DNA of 64,000 nt from Diploptera punctata (GCA_030220185.1 JASPKZ010007250.1:1587001-1651000); one strand, 5' to 3'; counted from the stretch's first letter, positions 34,167 to 44,280 are shown. Notes: generated from the sequence alone by a model not told the origin. Made by a program: numbers and translations.

Positions 34167-34170
<4 letters not shown>
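33852..34170 (-). repeat. tRNA-derived SINE, family S1
   Basis: Nearly complete minus-strand copy; the tRNA-like head is at 34105-34170 (GAATCGAACCCGGGCCCGCT on plus). Both ends abut (TA)n runs. Confidence 0.85.
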
Positions 34171-34202
<32 letters not shown>

Positions 34203-34204
34203 CA

Positions 34205-34770
34205 ATGTAAAGTAGATTAAATGTTAAAATTGGCTGTCTAAAAATATTTAAAAAGTAATAGAAAATGAGCAGGAAAGGAGGAAAAAGGACAGTGGGACAA
34301 CACAGGATAAAGGTTACAAAAAGGGAAAGAAGGTGATATTACATTTATTCAACTCTCAATTTCAGGCTATACTCGCTCATTAGTTTCTTTCGGAAAGCTC
34401 TAATTTGCCTAACAAAAAATGCCAATAATGAAGTGCAAGGTTCCAATATCTTTATGATTAGTTGAAAATAATCATCATTTCAAATAATAATTTTAATCAC
34501 TATCCTCCACTTGACCTATTTAATAATTTAAAGAAAAAAGTGCATACCTTAAAAATTCAAATTCCTGACTATACCAGAGAAATTTTTCTTTTTGTACAGC
34601 ACCTGCAACAGGATCCACTAGCTGACAACTGGTAGTTATTTGATATCAGATTAGATTACACTAATCATATGACTCCCTGTATTGTCTGTCTTCTGTTACG
34701 CACTTATAGCTAAGCACTACAGTTGTCTTGACTTTTTGCAGAATTGATGCTACAAATTTAATTATCAAAA
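34205..34770. other. Intergenic sequence
   Basis: No feature was recognised. Confidence 0.4.
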
Positions 34771-34774
34771 TTTG

Positions 34775-34935
34775 TCTGTTCATTCTTACGTCTTAAATTG
34801 TTTTTGTTGAACATATGTTTCATAGCTTCTTAGCCCCATCGTCAGCGATTACAGTCTGAAGCTCTGAAACATATGTTCAACAAAAACAACTCTAAGACGT
34901 AAGAATGAATAGACAAAATATTTTAATTCCTAACT
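34775..34935. mobile_element. PLE-like foldback, family J
   Basis: TTCATTCTTACGTCTTA, TTTTTGTTGAACATATGTTT and their reverse complements form two arms around a short centre (GCGATTACAGTCTGAAGCTC). The left arm has a complete ribozyme core on the minus strand; the right arm has lost part of it. Confidence 0.7.
34804..34850 (-). ncRNA. Hammerhead-like ribozyme, family J
   Basis: Minus strand: CTGACGA (34845-34839), stem II GGCT/AGCT with wobble extension around AAGA, GAAA (34821-34818), the perfect palindrome ACATATGT (34818-34811), U17 at 34810. Stem I has only one clear pair next to the core. Confidence 0.45.
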
Positions 34936-35079
34936 TATATTTTAATATATAAGTTGTAATTCCCTCTCACAAAATGCTTTGGAAACCATTGTTTCTATCT
35001 TTGCAAATGGCAGCTTCTTAGTTAAGAAGACATTTATTGGGAATTTAACATTACTTTATAAAGCTAGTAAGGCTTCTAA

Positions 35080-35165
35080 TGATGTTTTTATTATTAATTT
35101 AACATTTCTCACTAAAAAATAAATTATTTTTCAGTGAGAAATGTTAAATTAATAACAAAAACATA
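35080..35165. repeat. Small inverted repeat
   Basis: TTAATTTAACATTTCTCACT and its reverse complement AGTGAGAAATGTTAAATTAA face each other around an A/T-rich centre. The motif GTGAGAAGTGTTAAATTAAT also occurs at 54072 in the S5 SINE flank. Class unknown. Confidence 0.55.
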
Positions 35166-35232
35166 TTTATATTTTAATATTTATTAAAATTATTATCATA
35201 TCGTTTATGCTAAACAATATTTAATTTTCTGT

Positions 35233-35415
35233 CCACCACTGTGGTCTCGGGGTAGCGTGCTGCCTTGTCAAGCAGCGGGCCCGGGTTCGATCCCTGGTCG
35301 GGACAGTTTTTCTGGGTGAGGTTTTTATCGGGGTTTTTCCTCACCTGTAAGACAAATGTCAGGAAAAATTTTAGGCCCAGACGGTCCCCGAAATCATATG
35401 GCCATCGCAATCATC
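35233..35415 (+). repeat. SINE S1, 5' half
   Basis: A clean tRNA-like head (CCACTGTGGTCTCGGGGTAG, CGGGTTCGATCCCTGGTCGG) and body to GGTCCCCGAAATCATATGGC, then it stops near a CATCATCATT run. Confidence 0.8.
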
Positions 35416-35429
35416 ATCATTCATATTCA

Positions 35430-35625
35430 TCTTAGGTTAAGCTTAGGATTAGGGACTCTCCTGGCGCACCATTATCATCATCATCATCATCACCCATCAT
35501 ATCATCGGGGCAACGTAACCCCGCCTTCCAGGCGCCCCAACCTCAGAAGTGGGTTACAAGTACGCCATGCCAGGAGAGAAACCAGGAATATCGAAAGACA
35601 AACCTGTGGCATTTGAGAAAAAAAA
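35430..35625 (+). repeat. SINE S3 body
   Basis: GGGACTCTCCTGGCGCACC, CCAGGCGCCCCAACCTCAGA and CATGCCAGGAGAGAAACC match the S3 copy at 3290-3449; it ends in an A run. It follows S1 directly, giving a composite repeat. Confidence 0.65.
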
Positions 35626-35629
35626 AAAT

Positions 35630-36530
35630 GTATTTTTGATATATAATTTTAAAGATGTGGGACTTTCAGACTTTCTTTGTTTTTATATTTAATCACTGCA
35701 CCATGGATTTTTTAGGCTCTAAAAAGATAAATTTAGGCATCTGAAATAGACACAATTGACTCTTCCAATTGGTATAAGTTTTACAAAACCTGTATCTAAC
35801 ACTGGTTTTTATTTAAGATTTTTAGATAAAAATAGGCTTAAACCCAAATTGGAGGTCTATTAATAACTAAAGGACAGATGACTGTTAATTATTCTGCACA
35901 TTTACTATTCATGGAAATTATTTGTGCACATAAACAGCTGCAGAAAAGTACAGTGAATAATAAAGTATAGTAACAATAAAAAAATCACTATCCTGAATAT
36001 ACATTTAACAACAGCTAAGTTTATGTACAGAATATTGCACCTTATTCTGTCCTTTAGTTACCAATTTCATTATTTCTGTTATTCCGTGATTGGATATTTA
36101 AACTTAATTCCTGTAATCTTGTGATATTAACAACGTAAATTTAAAATCACATCATACTTAATTCTGTAAAACAATAATTCAATAGCTTTCATTCATCTTA
36201 TTACATTAAAAAGAACACCTATTTTTATAAGTGTAGCTAGTTAAAGTCACAACTATTTAATTTTGTTCATAAAAATTTAAGTAAAAATAAAATACAGTAA
36301 CGAGATCCAGAAACTCTGAGCAACTTCAATTACCACCTCAAAGAATATACCCATGTTTTAAAAATTATTACATTATTAAAATAATATATAATAAAATCTC
36401 AATATCTCAAGTTGATATGAAAATTTCATAGTAAAAATAGTTAACATACAAAAATTAAGATTGAAATATACGGGAATAATCATACTGGATCACAAAGTGC
36501 CACTATCAGGCTATATAAGAATCAAATGAA
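35630..36530. other. AT-rich intergenic sequence
   Basis: No feature was recognised. Confidence 0.45.
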
Positions 36531-36534
36531 TCGT

Positions 36535-36980
36535 GAATTCTTCTTACCTCATACATCTATGTTTTTTATCACAGAACCACAGTATTGGGAATCATCATTC
36601 CAATCCTCACAACTATCGATTCTTCATTATGCCGGTCATTTTCTAAACTGCCATCTGCTGTTGATTTGAAGAACTTTGTAATCAAATTTGGTTCGTCAGG
36701 AAACTCAAAATTCATGGTTCAAATATGATATTTTTGAATGTATATAGTTTCCCAAACTGTTAATTCCAAAGGTTTAGATATATGTTTCAAAAGTTTAGTT
36801 TCTTTTTCAATTCTATGATTCTCTAATAAACTATGTGCTGCTATTGCTGATTTTTCAATTTCACCAGCATAATGAAGAATCGACAATTGTGACAACAGCT
36901 GAGGATGGGAATGATGATTCCCAGATACTGCAGTTCTGTATTAAAAAAACATAGATGTATGAGGAAAGAAGAATTCACAA
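36535..36980. mobile_element. PLE foldback, family C, with coding remnant
   Basis: The left arm starts CTTACCTCATACATCTATGT; the right end is its inverse near 36935-36970. Between, on the minus strand, PLE endonuclease C-terminal pieces are readable (KSAIAAHSLLENHRIEKETK, LELTVWETIYIQ, FEFPDEPNLITKFFKS). The same arrangement recurs at 40385-40845. Confidence 0.75.
36893..36941 (+). ncRNA. Hammerhead-like ribozyme, family C
   Basis: Stem I ACAG (36895-36898) with CTGT (36936-36939); CTGAGGA (36899-36905); stem II GGGAAT/ATTCCC around GATG; then GATA rather than GAAA (36924-36927); palindrome ACTGCAGT (36927-36934); U17 at 36935. All three stems are good. The A14 to U change is shared with 40458-40501, so it belongs to the family. 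Confidence 0.5.
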
Positions 36981-37169
36981 TTCATTTGATTTTTATTAAG
37001 AAACCCCCATAATGTAAAAATTCCCAACTCTATTATATGAAATCAGGCTATATTTTTGGGTGTGATTTTATTTCCTTTGGATTAATCTTTTTCTTGAAAT
37101 TATGAATTTGTGTCTTAATAATTCTAACCAGAACATGAAATTTTTGGGTACATTTTTTTTGGAATTTCT

Positions 37170-37345
37170 TTGTACGACTTTATAAGGTTCTCGCAACACC
37201 AGGATTAAGATATGAAAGTGAAGCATGGACAATATGAAGAAAATATGAAGCTGAATAACAGCAAATGAGATGTAATTTATGCACTGTACAGCAGGCTTCA
37301 CAAAGTGGGACCATAAAAGAAAAAGAACTGAAATGAATTTGGACA
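37170..37345 (+). pseudogene. LINE beta remnant
   Basis: RLYKVLATPGLRYESEAWTI, then a degenerate CTAGFTKWDHKRK-like segment. It ends where a PLE fragment begins. Confidence 0.6.
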
Positions 37346-37349
37346 CTCA

Positions 37350-37710
37350 CACAAAGGAACATCTCTGAAATATTAAAAATTCAGAAATTGAAAAATCAGC
37401 TATTACAGCTCATAGTTTGCTGGAGAGTCATAAAACTGAAAAACAGACTATACTTTTAAAACATTTGGAAGAACCTTTGGAATTGACAGTTTGGGAAAAT
37501 ATGCATATTCAGAAGAACAAATTTAGATTCGTGAATTTTGAAATTCCCAGTAAGCAGGAGTTGATTTCAAGGCTAATATCAAATCAATACCAGATGGCAA
37601 CGATAGAAGAAGATTAAAACGAAAATCGGGTGGTCATGATATCGGCTGAGGGTGAGAGAGACGCTTCTTAAAAACATGAAGTATGAGGTAAGATAAGAAC
37701 TGACTCATCC
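37350..37710 (+). pseudogene. PLE endonuclease C-terminal fragment
   Basis: THTKEHL, KSAITAHSLLESHKTEKQTI, LELTVWENMHIQKNK and NFEIPSKQELISRLIS in order, stop at 37617. It ends in CATGAAGTATGAGGTAAGAT, the PLE terminal motif. The ribozyme region between is too diverged to call. Confidence 0.65.
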
Positions 37711-38060
37711 ATTAGCATCTAACTATTCATTTGACTGTTGGTATTCCTGCAGTCCTACTCTTTCTCCCTCTGAAAATTAAATCTTTTTCCCCAGGAATTT
37801 CAAAATATAAATACAAAATAATTATTTTTGAAATTCACAGGGGAAAAGATTAAATTTGGAGGTTCATTGATCCGCCAATAAGGAGAACAAAAGAAAGCCT
37901 ACAGGAATATCAACTATCAAAACAAAAGTCAAATGCCATTTGAAAATAAGGAAGAATTTATATTTAATTAATGTTGGGAAGTAAACATTATGAGGTATAA
38001 TCATTAAAATTCATCGGAGAACATATTGTTTAAACAACTCACCTCATAGGATTCATGCTT

Positions 38061-38108
38061 CCATGATATCGCGATTTCAAACATAGTCATGTTCATCGTC
38101 AGCCATAA
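38061..38108 (-). ncRNA. Hammerhead-like ribozyme, family B (best copy)
   Basis: Minus strand: TTATGG (38108-38103) pairs with TCATGG (38066-38061), including wobbles; CTGACGA (38102-38096); stem II GAACAT/ATGTTT around GACT; GAAA (38078-38075); perfect palindrome ATCGCGAT (38075-38068); A17 at 38067. All canonical core bases are present. CCTATGAGGTGAG follows about 22 nt later. Confidence 0.65.
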
Positions 38109-38293
38109 CTCCGACTGATGAAATTCTTCGGCCGTCAACTATTCTATTAATATTTAATTTTAGGAAGTTATATTTTGAGGTTATTTTAATTATATTATTT
38201 TTGGTCTGGACATCTTACCTCAATATTAATGTTGATTTGTTCTTGGACATGTTTCAAAACAATTCTCTGTTTTATCTTCAGCTTTCCCAGACT

Positions 38294-38345
38294 GGGAAAG
38301 CTGAAGATAAAACAGAGAATTGTTTTGAAACATGTCCAAGAACAA
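38294..38345 (+). ncRNA. Hammerhead-like motif, family A
   Basis: CTGAAGA (38301-38307), stem II AAAACA/TGTTTT around GAGAAT, GAAA (38327-38330), palindrome ACATGT (38330-38335), C17 at 38336. Stem I is poor. The mirror copy is on the minus strand at about 38243-38285. Confidence 0.5.
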
Positions 38346-38362
38346 ATCAACATTAATATTGA

Positions 38363-38630
38363 TATTCCAGAAATTCCACGTAAAACTACAGTAGCAACAT
38401 TTAGACTGCTTACAGAACATGACTATTTGGCCAAACATTTATATAAAATAGGAATCTACACGAATCCAAATTGTCCTCTATGCAATAAAGACGAAGAAAT
38501 GAATGAAGAACACCTACAAACCTGTGAAGTATTACCTGTTGGATCCACCATAGAGAAATATTGGAGAGCAAGAACGCTAATGGCTTCGGTGCCAAGGCCC
38601 AGCATTTGAAAACAACAACAACAACAACAA
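38363..38630 (+). pseudogene. LINE delta 3' end, third-level insertion
   Basis: TTVATFRLLTEHDYLAKHLY, CPLCNKDEEMNEEHLQTCEV and EKYWRARTLMAS, then a (CAA)n tail. Repeated CAACATTAATATTGA at 38348-38362 and 38631-38645 marks the target duplication (its 5' limit blurs with the CAA tail). Confidence 0.85.
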
Positions 38631-39125
38631 CAACATTAATATTGAGGTAAGATGTCCAGACCAAAAATAATATAACTATTCTATTGTTGCCATCTTCAGT
38701 GCTGCCATCTATGGTTGAATTTATGAACTTCGAAATCAATGTAATTTCGTTAGGGATATCAAAATTCATTGATCTATTTTTGTTTTTCTGAATGTATATT
38801 TTTTCCCAAACTGTCAATTCCAAAGGTTTCTCTACTTGTTTTAAAATTGACAGTTTGGGAAAAAATATACATTCAGAAAAACAAAAATAGATCAATGAAT
38901 TTTGATATCCCTAATGAAATTACATTGATTTCGAAGTTCATAAATTCAACCATAGATGGCAGCACTGAAGATGGCGACAATAGAATAGTTGACGGCCGAA
39001 GAATTTCATCAGTCGGAGTTATGACAGACGATGAACATGACTATGTTTGAAATCGCGATATCATGGAAGCATGAATCCTATGAGGTGAGTTGTTTAAACA
39101 ATATGTTCTCCGATGAATTTTAAGG

Positions 39126-39560
39126 AAGAATTTATTAATAAATTACAATAGGAAGTAACATTTTAGCCTGTCCTTTTCTAATTTTTAACATCCAGTTTGT
39201 GCTCATGATATATTAAAATTAATTTGAGATATTGAAAATTAGAGTAATAGAGTATTTACATCAAATGGTACTTTCATTTATATTATCAGTACAACAAATG
39301 ACTAAACAAAATGATATGATTAAAAAAAAATATTATGCTATAGATCAGAAACTCATTTCAGATAAAATTACAATTTTTCTTATGATTTTACCTAGTGAGA
39401 AATGATCTTCAATTTTATGCTTATATCAAAATAATTAAGTAAAACAAAAAATAAAACATTTAACAAGATACGAATTACACACAACTAAAATTAAAATATT
39501 ACTGTATTTATTGAGTATTCCTTTATGTTATTCTCTGGGAATAATTAATATAGTTAAATT
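39126..39560. other. AT-rich spacer
   Basis: No feature was recognised. Confidence 0.4.
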
Positions 39561-39621
39561 GATAATAATAATTATATTATTTTTAGTCTGGACATCTTAC
39601 CTCAATATTAATGTTGATTTG

Positions 39622-39670
39622 TTCTTGGACATGTTTCAAAACAATTCTGTTTTATCGTCAGCGTTCCCAG
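39622..39670 (-). ncRNA. Hammerhead-like motif, family A, left
   Basis: Minus strand: CTGACGA (39661-39655), stem II AAAACA/TGTTTT, GAAA, palindrome ACATGT, C17. It lies at the 3' end of the ORF fragment. Stem I is weak. Confidence 0.45.
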
Positions 39671-39950
39671 ACTGGTTGTGCACAACCCGGATGTCGACGT
39701 CAGCCCCATCCCGTGGTTGGCCAAAGAACCTCCAAACAAGGTCACGCTCCATCGGAATATCAAAATTCATAACTCTGTTTCTGTTCTTCTGAATATAAAT
39801 TTTTTCCCAAATAGTCAGCTCTTTTGTATTTTCTAACCGTTTTAATAATTTAGTGTCTGAATTTATATTATGTTTTTCAGACCAAACATGAGCAGCAATT
39901 GCAGATTTTTCGTCGACATCCGGGTTGTGCAACATAAATAAAACCAATCT

Positions 39951-40000
39951 GGGAAAGCTGACGATAAAACAGAATTGTTTTGAAACATGTCCAAGAACAA
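39951..40000 (+). ncRNA. Hammerhead-like motif, family A, right
   Basis: CTGACGA at 39958-39964, stem II AAAACA/TGTTTT around GAAT, GAAA, ACATGT, C17; TTGAGGTAAGAT follows at about 40014. Mirror of the left copy, in the opposite orientation to the ORF. Confidence 0.5.
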
Positions 40001-40109
40001 ATCAACATTAATATTGAGGTAAGATGTCCAGACTAAAAATAATATAATTAAAATAACCTCAAAATATAACTTCCTAAAATTAAATATTGATAATAATAAT
40101 TTAATATTT

Positions 40110-40345
40110 AAAGGAAGTGACACTATGAGGTTTATTTTAATTGTAATGAGATAGACTATTCATGACACATCTCATATTTGTAGATTTGCAGACCATGGTT
40201 TCGACATTCTACATGTCATTATCAATTCTTTCTAACTGGTTAGAAAGAATTAATAATGCACACATAGAGTGTTGAAACATGGTCTGAAAAAATCTACAAA
40301 TATGAGATGAGTCATGAATAGCCTCTCATTATAATTAAAATAATA
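40110..40345. mobile_element. PLE-like foldback, family I
   Basis: The left end GGAAGTGACACTATGAGGTT and arm CATCTCATATTTGTAGATTT mirror AATCTACAAATATGAGATGA on the right; the centre is TCTTTCTAACTGGTTAGAAA. No ORF. Confidence 0.75.
40186..40230 (-). ncRNA. Hammerhead-like motif, family I
   Basis: Minus strand: TTGATAA (40225-40219), stem II GACAT/ATGTC around GTAGA, GAAA (40202-40199), perfect palindrome ACCATGGT (40199-40192), C17 at 40191. It has the UUGANAA core (C3 to U, G8 to A). Stem I has little pairing. Confidence 0.5.
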
Positions 40346-40384
40346 AATGTGTTTTATTAATGTAATAAAGTTGGCAATTTTTAT

Positions 40385-40845
40385 TTTTTGAGGTTTTCTT
40401 AATAAGAATCAAATGAATCATGAATTCTTCTTACCTCATACATCTATGTTTTTTAACACAGAACTGCAGTATCGGGAAACATCATTCCCATCCTCAGCTG
40501 TTGTCACGATTGTCAATTTTTTATTAATATGCAGGTAATTTTCTAAGCTGCTATCTGGTGTTGATTTGAAGAACTTTGTAATCAAATTTGGTTCGTCAGG
40601 AAACTCATAAGAAAAAACCATACTAGAACCATGAATTTTTAGTTTCCTGACAAACCAAATTTGGTTACAAAGTTTTTCAAATCCACACCAGATGATAATT
40701 TAGAAAATTACTGGCATAATGAAAAGTTGACAGTCGTGACAACAGCTAACGATGGGAATGATGTTTCCCGATACTGCAGTTCTGTGTTAAAAAACATAGA
40801 TGTATGAGGTAAGAAGAATTCACAATTCATTTGATTCTTATAAAT
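40385..40845. mobile_element. PLE foldback, family C, second copy
   Basis: Two inverted halves (about 40425-40620 and 40630-40815) carry the terminus, ribozyme region and end of the endonuclease frame (FEFPDEPNLITKFF-like) head to head. The right ribozyme copy has CTAACGA, a G5 to A defect. Confidence 0.75.
40458..40501 (-). ncRNA. Hammerhead-like ribozyme, family C
   Basis: Minus strand: ACAG (40501-40498) with CTGT (40461-40458), CTGAGGA (40497-40491), stem II GGGAA/TTCCC region, GATA instead of GAAA, palindrome ACTGCAGT, U17. Same family-level A14 to U as 36893-36941. Confidence 0.5.
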
Positions 40846-41200
40846 TTGTTATCTCAGTCTGGGGTAATGAATTTATAATTATCAATTTAACTACGTTACA
40901 GTATTTGCCAGCATAATAAGACACTTTATATCTTTGAAAATACGTCTCAAAAATAGGGGACACCTTATATGTTTCTCTCTCCTATATAATTCTGCGCACC
41001 CACAGCAACAAACAACTTAATTGGGCAGCTTCTTATCAGGTGAAAATTTTTCTCTTCAAAAATTAACTTATTGTTCATTATGAGTATATAATTTTTAATG
41101 TTTTTATTTAAATTTGTCACTTATATTAAATGACAAATTAATATTTCGTATCCAGGATCTCTATTCCAATGTTTTATCCATTAAGGAATGTAGGCTCCTT
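40846..41200. other. Spacer
   Basis: Only the S5-type tail motif (GAAAATTTTTCTCTTCAAAA near 41041) was noticed; no intact SINE precedes it. Confidence 0.4.
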
Positions 41201-41204
41201 CTTC

Positions 41205-41640
41205 TTCTTCTTCCTTCCAAGTATTAGGCTAAGGCCTGTTACGATCCTATAGAAAATTTTCCCTCCGGCGTTTCATAGGACGGCCCAGTGATCTTCGTCC
41301 TCTTGGTATATAATTATAAACAGCTTTGGGGATCCGATTTGAACTCATTCTTTCAAGATGGTGTTTCCAATTTAGTTGATACTGTTTAATATATTCCAAA
41401 ATTGGTGTAGTCTTCAATTCTTTTAAGATATCGGTGTTCCTTTTCCGATCCCATCTGGTGTAACCCGCTGTTCTGCGCATGAATCTCATTTCACAAGCCG
41501 TTATTCTGCTTTCATGTTGTTTTCTTAGTGTCCATGCTTCACTACCATAGGTCAACACTGGTCTAGCCAAAGTGTTATATAAACATAATCTGGTGTTTTT
41601 TTGTACAAGGGATGGTTTCATGTAGGCTCCTGATTTAAAC
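41205..41640 (-). pseudogene. LINE 3' end, beta family
   Basis: One uninterrupted frame with ARPVLTYGSEAWTLRKQHES, CEMRFMRRTAGYTRWDRKRN, YIKQYQLNWKHHLERMSSNR and PRGRRSLGRPMKR; GAAGAAGAAG tail. 5'-truncated just upstream of 41645. Better preserved than the 27912 copy. Confidence 0.85.
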
Positions 41641-41799
41641 AAATGTTTCTCTTACTTATACAATCCTGTACGCTTGAAGTCCATAACCTTCATTCTACAC
41701 ACATTCTAGCAGCGTCTTATTCAAGAAGAATTTTTAGTGAGATTTTAACATTAAGCTAGTGTAGCTTCATCATCAAAGTTTTTATTATTCCTTCAACAT

Positions 41800-42028
41800 T
41801 ACTTTTTTTTTGCTAGTAAAGCACATTTTCGATATTTTTATTTAAATTTACATGTAAAACAGTTGTTCCTATCTTCAGGCATATTTACGACTGTTGAATT
41901 AGCGTCTGTTATTAGTATCTTTATGTCGACATCGACATCCAGGGTGTGCAACATAAATCTAACCAGTCTGGGCAAGATACTGATGATGATTATGATATAA
42001 TTGAAATATGTTCTAGAACAAATCAACA
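41800..42028 (+). mobile_element. PLE family A-like 3' terminus fragment
   Basis: CGACATCCAGGGTGTGCAAC, AACCAGTCTGGGCAAG and TAGAACAAATCAACATTAA resemble the family A terminus (39920-40012). A piggyBac-type TTAA end abuts it. Motif at 41972-42020: CTGATGA (41980-41986), stem II ATTAT/ATAAT around GAT, GAAA, and block ATATGT. Confidence 0.6.
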
Positions 42029-42720
42029 TTAACCTTTACACTGCTACAAACGGGTATATGCGTTGGCAAAGAACATGCTTGCCGTGCTATGGGCGAGTAT
42101 ATCCGTTCTCAACTTCAATAGCCTCTAGTTATATAATATGTATTGCATTGCTTCAAACTAAGCAGGCATATACTGCCATCTCTTAGGAACCTAAATAAAC
42201 TTATTCCACATTTCTCTCTGCATTGAGTCGCCCCCTATTAAAAAAAAATCCAGACCCATGCACAAAGAAGTAATTTTCAACGCGCTAGCTGTCTGCTGTA
42301 GGTCACGTGATTACAAATTCCAGGGATGACAAAAATGGCCTCTTCAAGTCGTGTTTTTCTTTCCGATGCGGAGTTGGTTCAAGTTTTGGAAACATTAGAT
42401 TCTGATTTATTGGATATTAATGATTGTGATGATGCAGTATATATTCCTGAAGATAGTGGTGATAGTGAAGTTGAAGAAAATGATTCCATGCCGGTACTGC
42501 AGCCACCAAAAAGAAATCGTGGTTCAAGTGATTTATTCCAATGGCATAGCGGAAATTTTATCCCTACTGTTCACAATTTCAACAGTGAAAATTTAGGAAT
42601 TTCGGTGAATGCAGGCTTAAGTGATGATTCTAAAGTGTTTATTTATTTTGAATTATTTTTTCCTCTAAGTATTATGCAGCTTATTTCAGAAGAAACTAAT
42701 AAATAGTATTTATTTTTAAG
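42029..42720 (+). pseudogene. piggyBac-like transposase N-terminal remnant
   Basis: The ORF 42326-42706 (126 residues) is acidic at the start (LETLDSDLLDINDCDDAVYI, EVEENDSMPV). It then reads WHSGNFIPTVHNFNSENLGI and KVFIYFELFFPLSIMQLISE, which resembles the N-terminal part of piggyBac-family DDE transposases (the P-x-V-H-x-F and DYFELFF..LMQLI pattern). It stops before any catalytic Asp. TTAA followed by CCTTTACACTGC at 42029-42044 could be the left end; no matching right end was found. Confidence 0.6.
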
Positions 42721-42994
42721 TCAGAAAATACGATTTAGAAAATTACTTTCATTATATATTTGTACATCCCTAATTAAAAATTAACACTCGTAAATAATTT
42801 TATTATAAAATAATTTTAAATGTGCTAAGAAAAACATGTTGAAGTATGATTAGTTTAAGAAGAAAACAGTTGAAAAATTTATAAAACTTGAATGGGTAGA
42901 TTTTTTTGTGTACATTTGTGGCCTGTTGTGGACAACCCTTTATGATGTATTGCGTGTGGTATTTTCCCCTGCAAATTAAAATTGATATTTCTGT

Positions 42995-43259
42995 TGTTTA
43001 TTTTTTATCATTTCACTCACCTCATACTTCATAATTTATAGCAGACCCAGGGTTTCTTCACGTAATTCGTGACATTGTCAATGCTGCGTCATGTTCACAA
43101 CTGTTCATGTTCATGTGAACATGACGCAGCATTGACAATGTCACGAATTACGTGAAGAAACCCTGGGTCTGCTATAAATTATGAAGTATGAGGTGAGTGA
43201 AATGATAAAAAATAAACAATATTAAAGAACCTCATAGTGTTATTTCCTATCTACATAAC
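42995..43259. mobile_element. PLE-derived foldback, family P, second copy
   Basis: Same arms as 3463-3833 but joined nearer the ribozyme, around GTTCATGTTCATGTGAAC. The single-copy tail ends at ATCTACATAAC. A 13-bp TSD TTGATATTTCTGT is at 42982-42994 and 43260-43272. Confidence 0.85.
43124..43175 (+). ncRNA. Hammerhead-like ribozyme, family P
   Basis: AGCA (43128-43131)/TGCT (43170-43173), TTGACAA (43132-43138), stem II TCACG/CGTGA, GAAA (43157-43160), ACCC/GGGT, C17 at 43169. A minus-strand mirror copy lies at about 43040-43085. It matches 3697-3748. Confidence 0.6.
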
Positions 43260-43539
43260 TTGATATTTCTGTGTTTCTGGAAAAAATATAACCATCTACA
43301 TCATGTAAGGTGGGTCTTCTAAATATATTTATTACTTTCAGCATGGTAGGATAATATTTAAAAATATTTTAATAATTTTAAAAATAACTCAGCAAGGAGG
43401 GTTTGAAAGGCTGGAATTATATCAGCAGTGAAAAGGTCAATATTGAGGTAAGATGATCAGACTGAAAATAATTTAACTATATTTCTATATTCACTAGCAA
43501 TATGAGGTAAGATGTAATATAGACTTAACTTATTTATTA

Positions 43540-43740
43540 TAGCTGGTTTTCCCAACTTGCAGTCATTACTTATAATAGCTACCCAAATTCTTTGAGATAC
43601 TGGATGGGCAACCGGTCCCATACTGGCCAAATTTCCATAAGAAAATTTCTTCTGTCTGTGGATTTGAATCAGTGTAAATCCTATAGCTCTGCAACAAGAC
43701 ATGTTGCCTCAAACCACTCAGCTATGGTGCAAGACTGTCA
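43540..43740 (-). repeat. SINE S2, diverged copy
   Basis: TACTGGATGGGCAACCGGTC, CATACTGGCC and the tRNA-like CCACTCAGCTATGG end match S2 with many substitutions, so this is an old copy. Confidence 0.65.
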
Positions 43741-43894
43741 CATCCCATTTTCTTTAAACTTTCTCAATGTTAAATTTGAAGAGAAAAACATATGTCTAAA
43801 TCAGGATTTAAACCCAATATCACTGGTTCTGTTCACAAATCATCTTTCGATTTAAACTTTTAGGGTTTCCGATTTATTCATAATTTTTTTTCTA

Positions 43895-44280
43895 TATTAA
43901 TACAATTCCTGCGCATCTGAGAGCAACGGACATTTCGGCACTTAAGAAACAATACTGCATAACTAACAAAATGAACATTTTACACGAGAAACAAAAAACT
44001 GTTTACTTTTCCCCTTAGTACTTACGCATTGAAACCATTTTATCTGTAAGTTTAGCAAGGTCATGGTACAAAATTGCATCCCAATCTATGTTAGAACTGA
44101 GCGCACTTCTTCCGTGATGCTAACAGTATAAAAATGTCAATTTCACCAAAAGTGTCAGTTATGCAGTATTGTTTCCTAAGCGATGATTTGTTCCACAAAC
44201 ACCATCTAGCAGCATCTAGATGACATTAATGGAACATGTACAGCGCTCTCTGGCATGTGGGAATTGTATTAGTACAGAGA
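43895..44280. repeat. Imperfect inverted-repeat element
   Basis: Outer ends TAATACAATTCCTGCGCATC and, inverted, TAATACAATTCCCACATGCC; inner ends AAGAAACAATACTGCATAAC and its inverse near 44160-44180. The interior is not coding. MITE-like, class unknown. Confidence 0.5.

Larger units (their letters stand above)
38149..38673. mobile_element. PLE foldback, family A, nested, with TSD
   Basis: An exact 12-bp TSD AACTATTCTATT is at 38137-38148 and 38674-38685. The arms TCTGGACATCTTACCTCAAT and its inverse flank ribozyme motifs on both strands (core CTGAAGA at 38301-38307 on plus). A LINE delta end is inserted inside the right arm. Confidence 0.85.
37965..39125. mobile_element. PLE foldback, family B, with nested insertions
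   Basis: The left end GGGAAGTAAACATTATGAGG and arm AATTCATCGGAGAACATATT mirror the right arm ending near 39120. The inner halves (38700-38840 minus, 38846-39000 plus) are inverted copies of the GIY-YIG C-terminus: LTVWEKIYIQKNKNRSMNFD, IPNEITLISKFINSTIDGST. A family A foldback (38149-38673) is inserted in the left arm. Confidence 0.8.
39567..40095 (-). mobile_element. PLE family A with inverted termini
   Basis: Inverted ends of about 115 bp (39567-39675 and 39945-40055) enclose a minus-strand ORF fragment (39636-39947): EKSAIAAHVWSEKHNINSDT, LLKRLENTKELTIWEKIYIQ, NFDIPMERDLVWRFFGQPRD. This is the clearest case of a PLE 3' end capped by an inverted copy of its own terminus. Confidence 0.8.

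Noticed and set aside
37622..37700. Hammerhead motif at the end of the 37350-37710 PLE
   Set aside because: GGCTGAGGG is present but no GAAA box or palindromic stem III follows.
42326..42706. Single-exon host gene for an acidic 126-residue protein
   Set aside because: The end of the frame resembles the piggyBac transposase N-terminus and it stops before the catalytic core; more likely a transposon relic.
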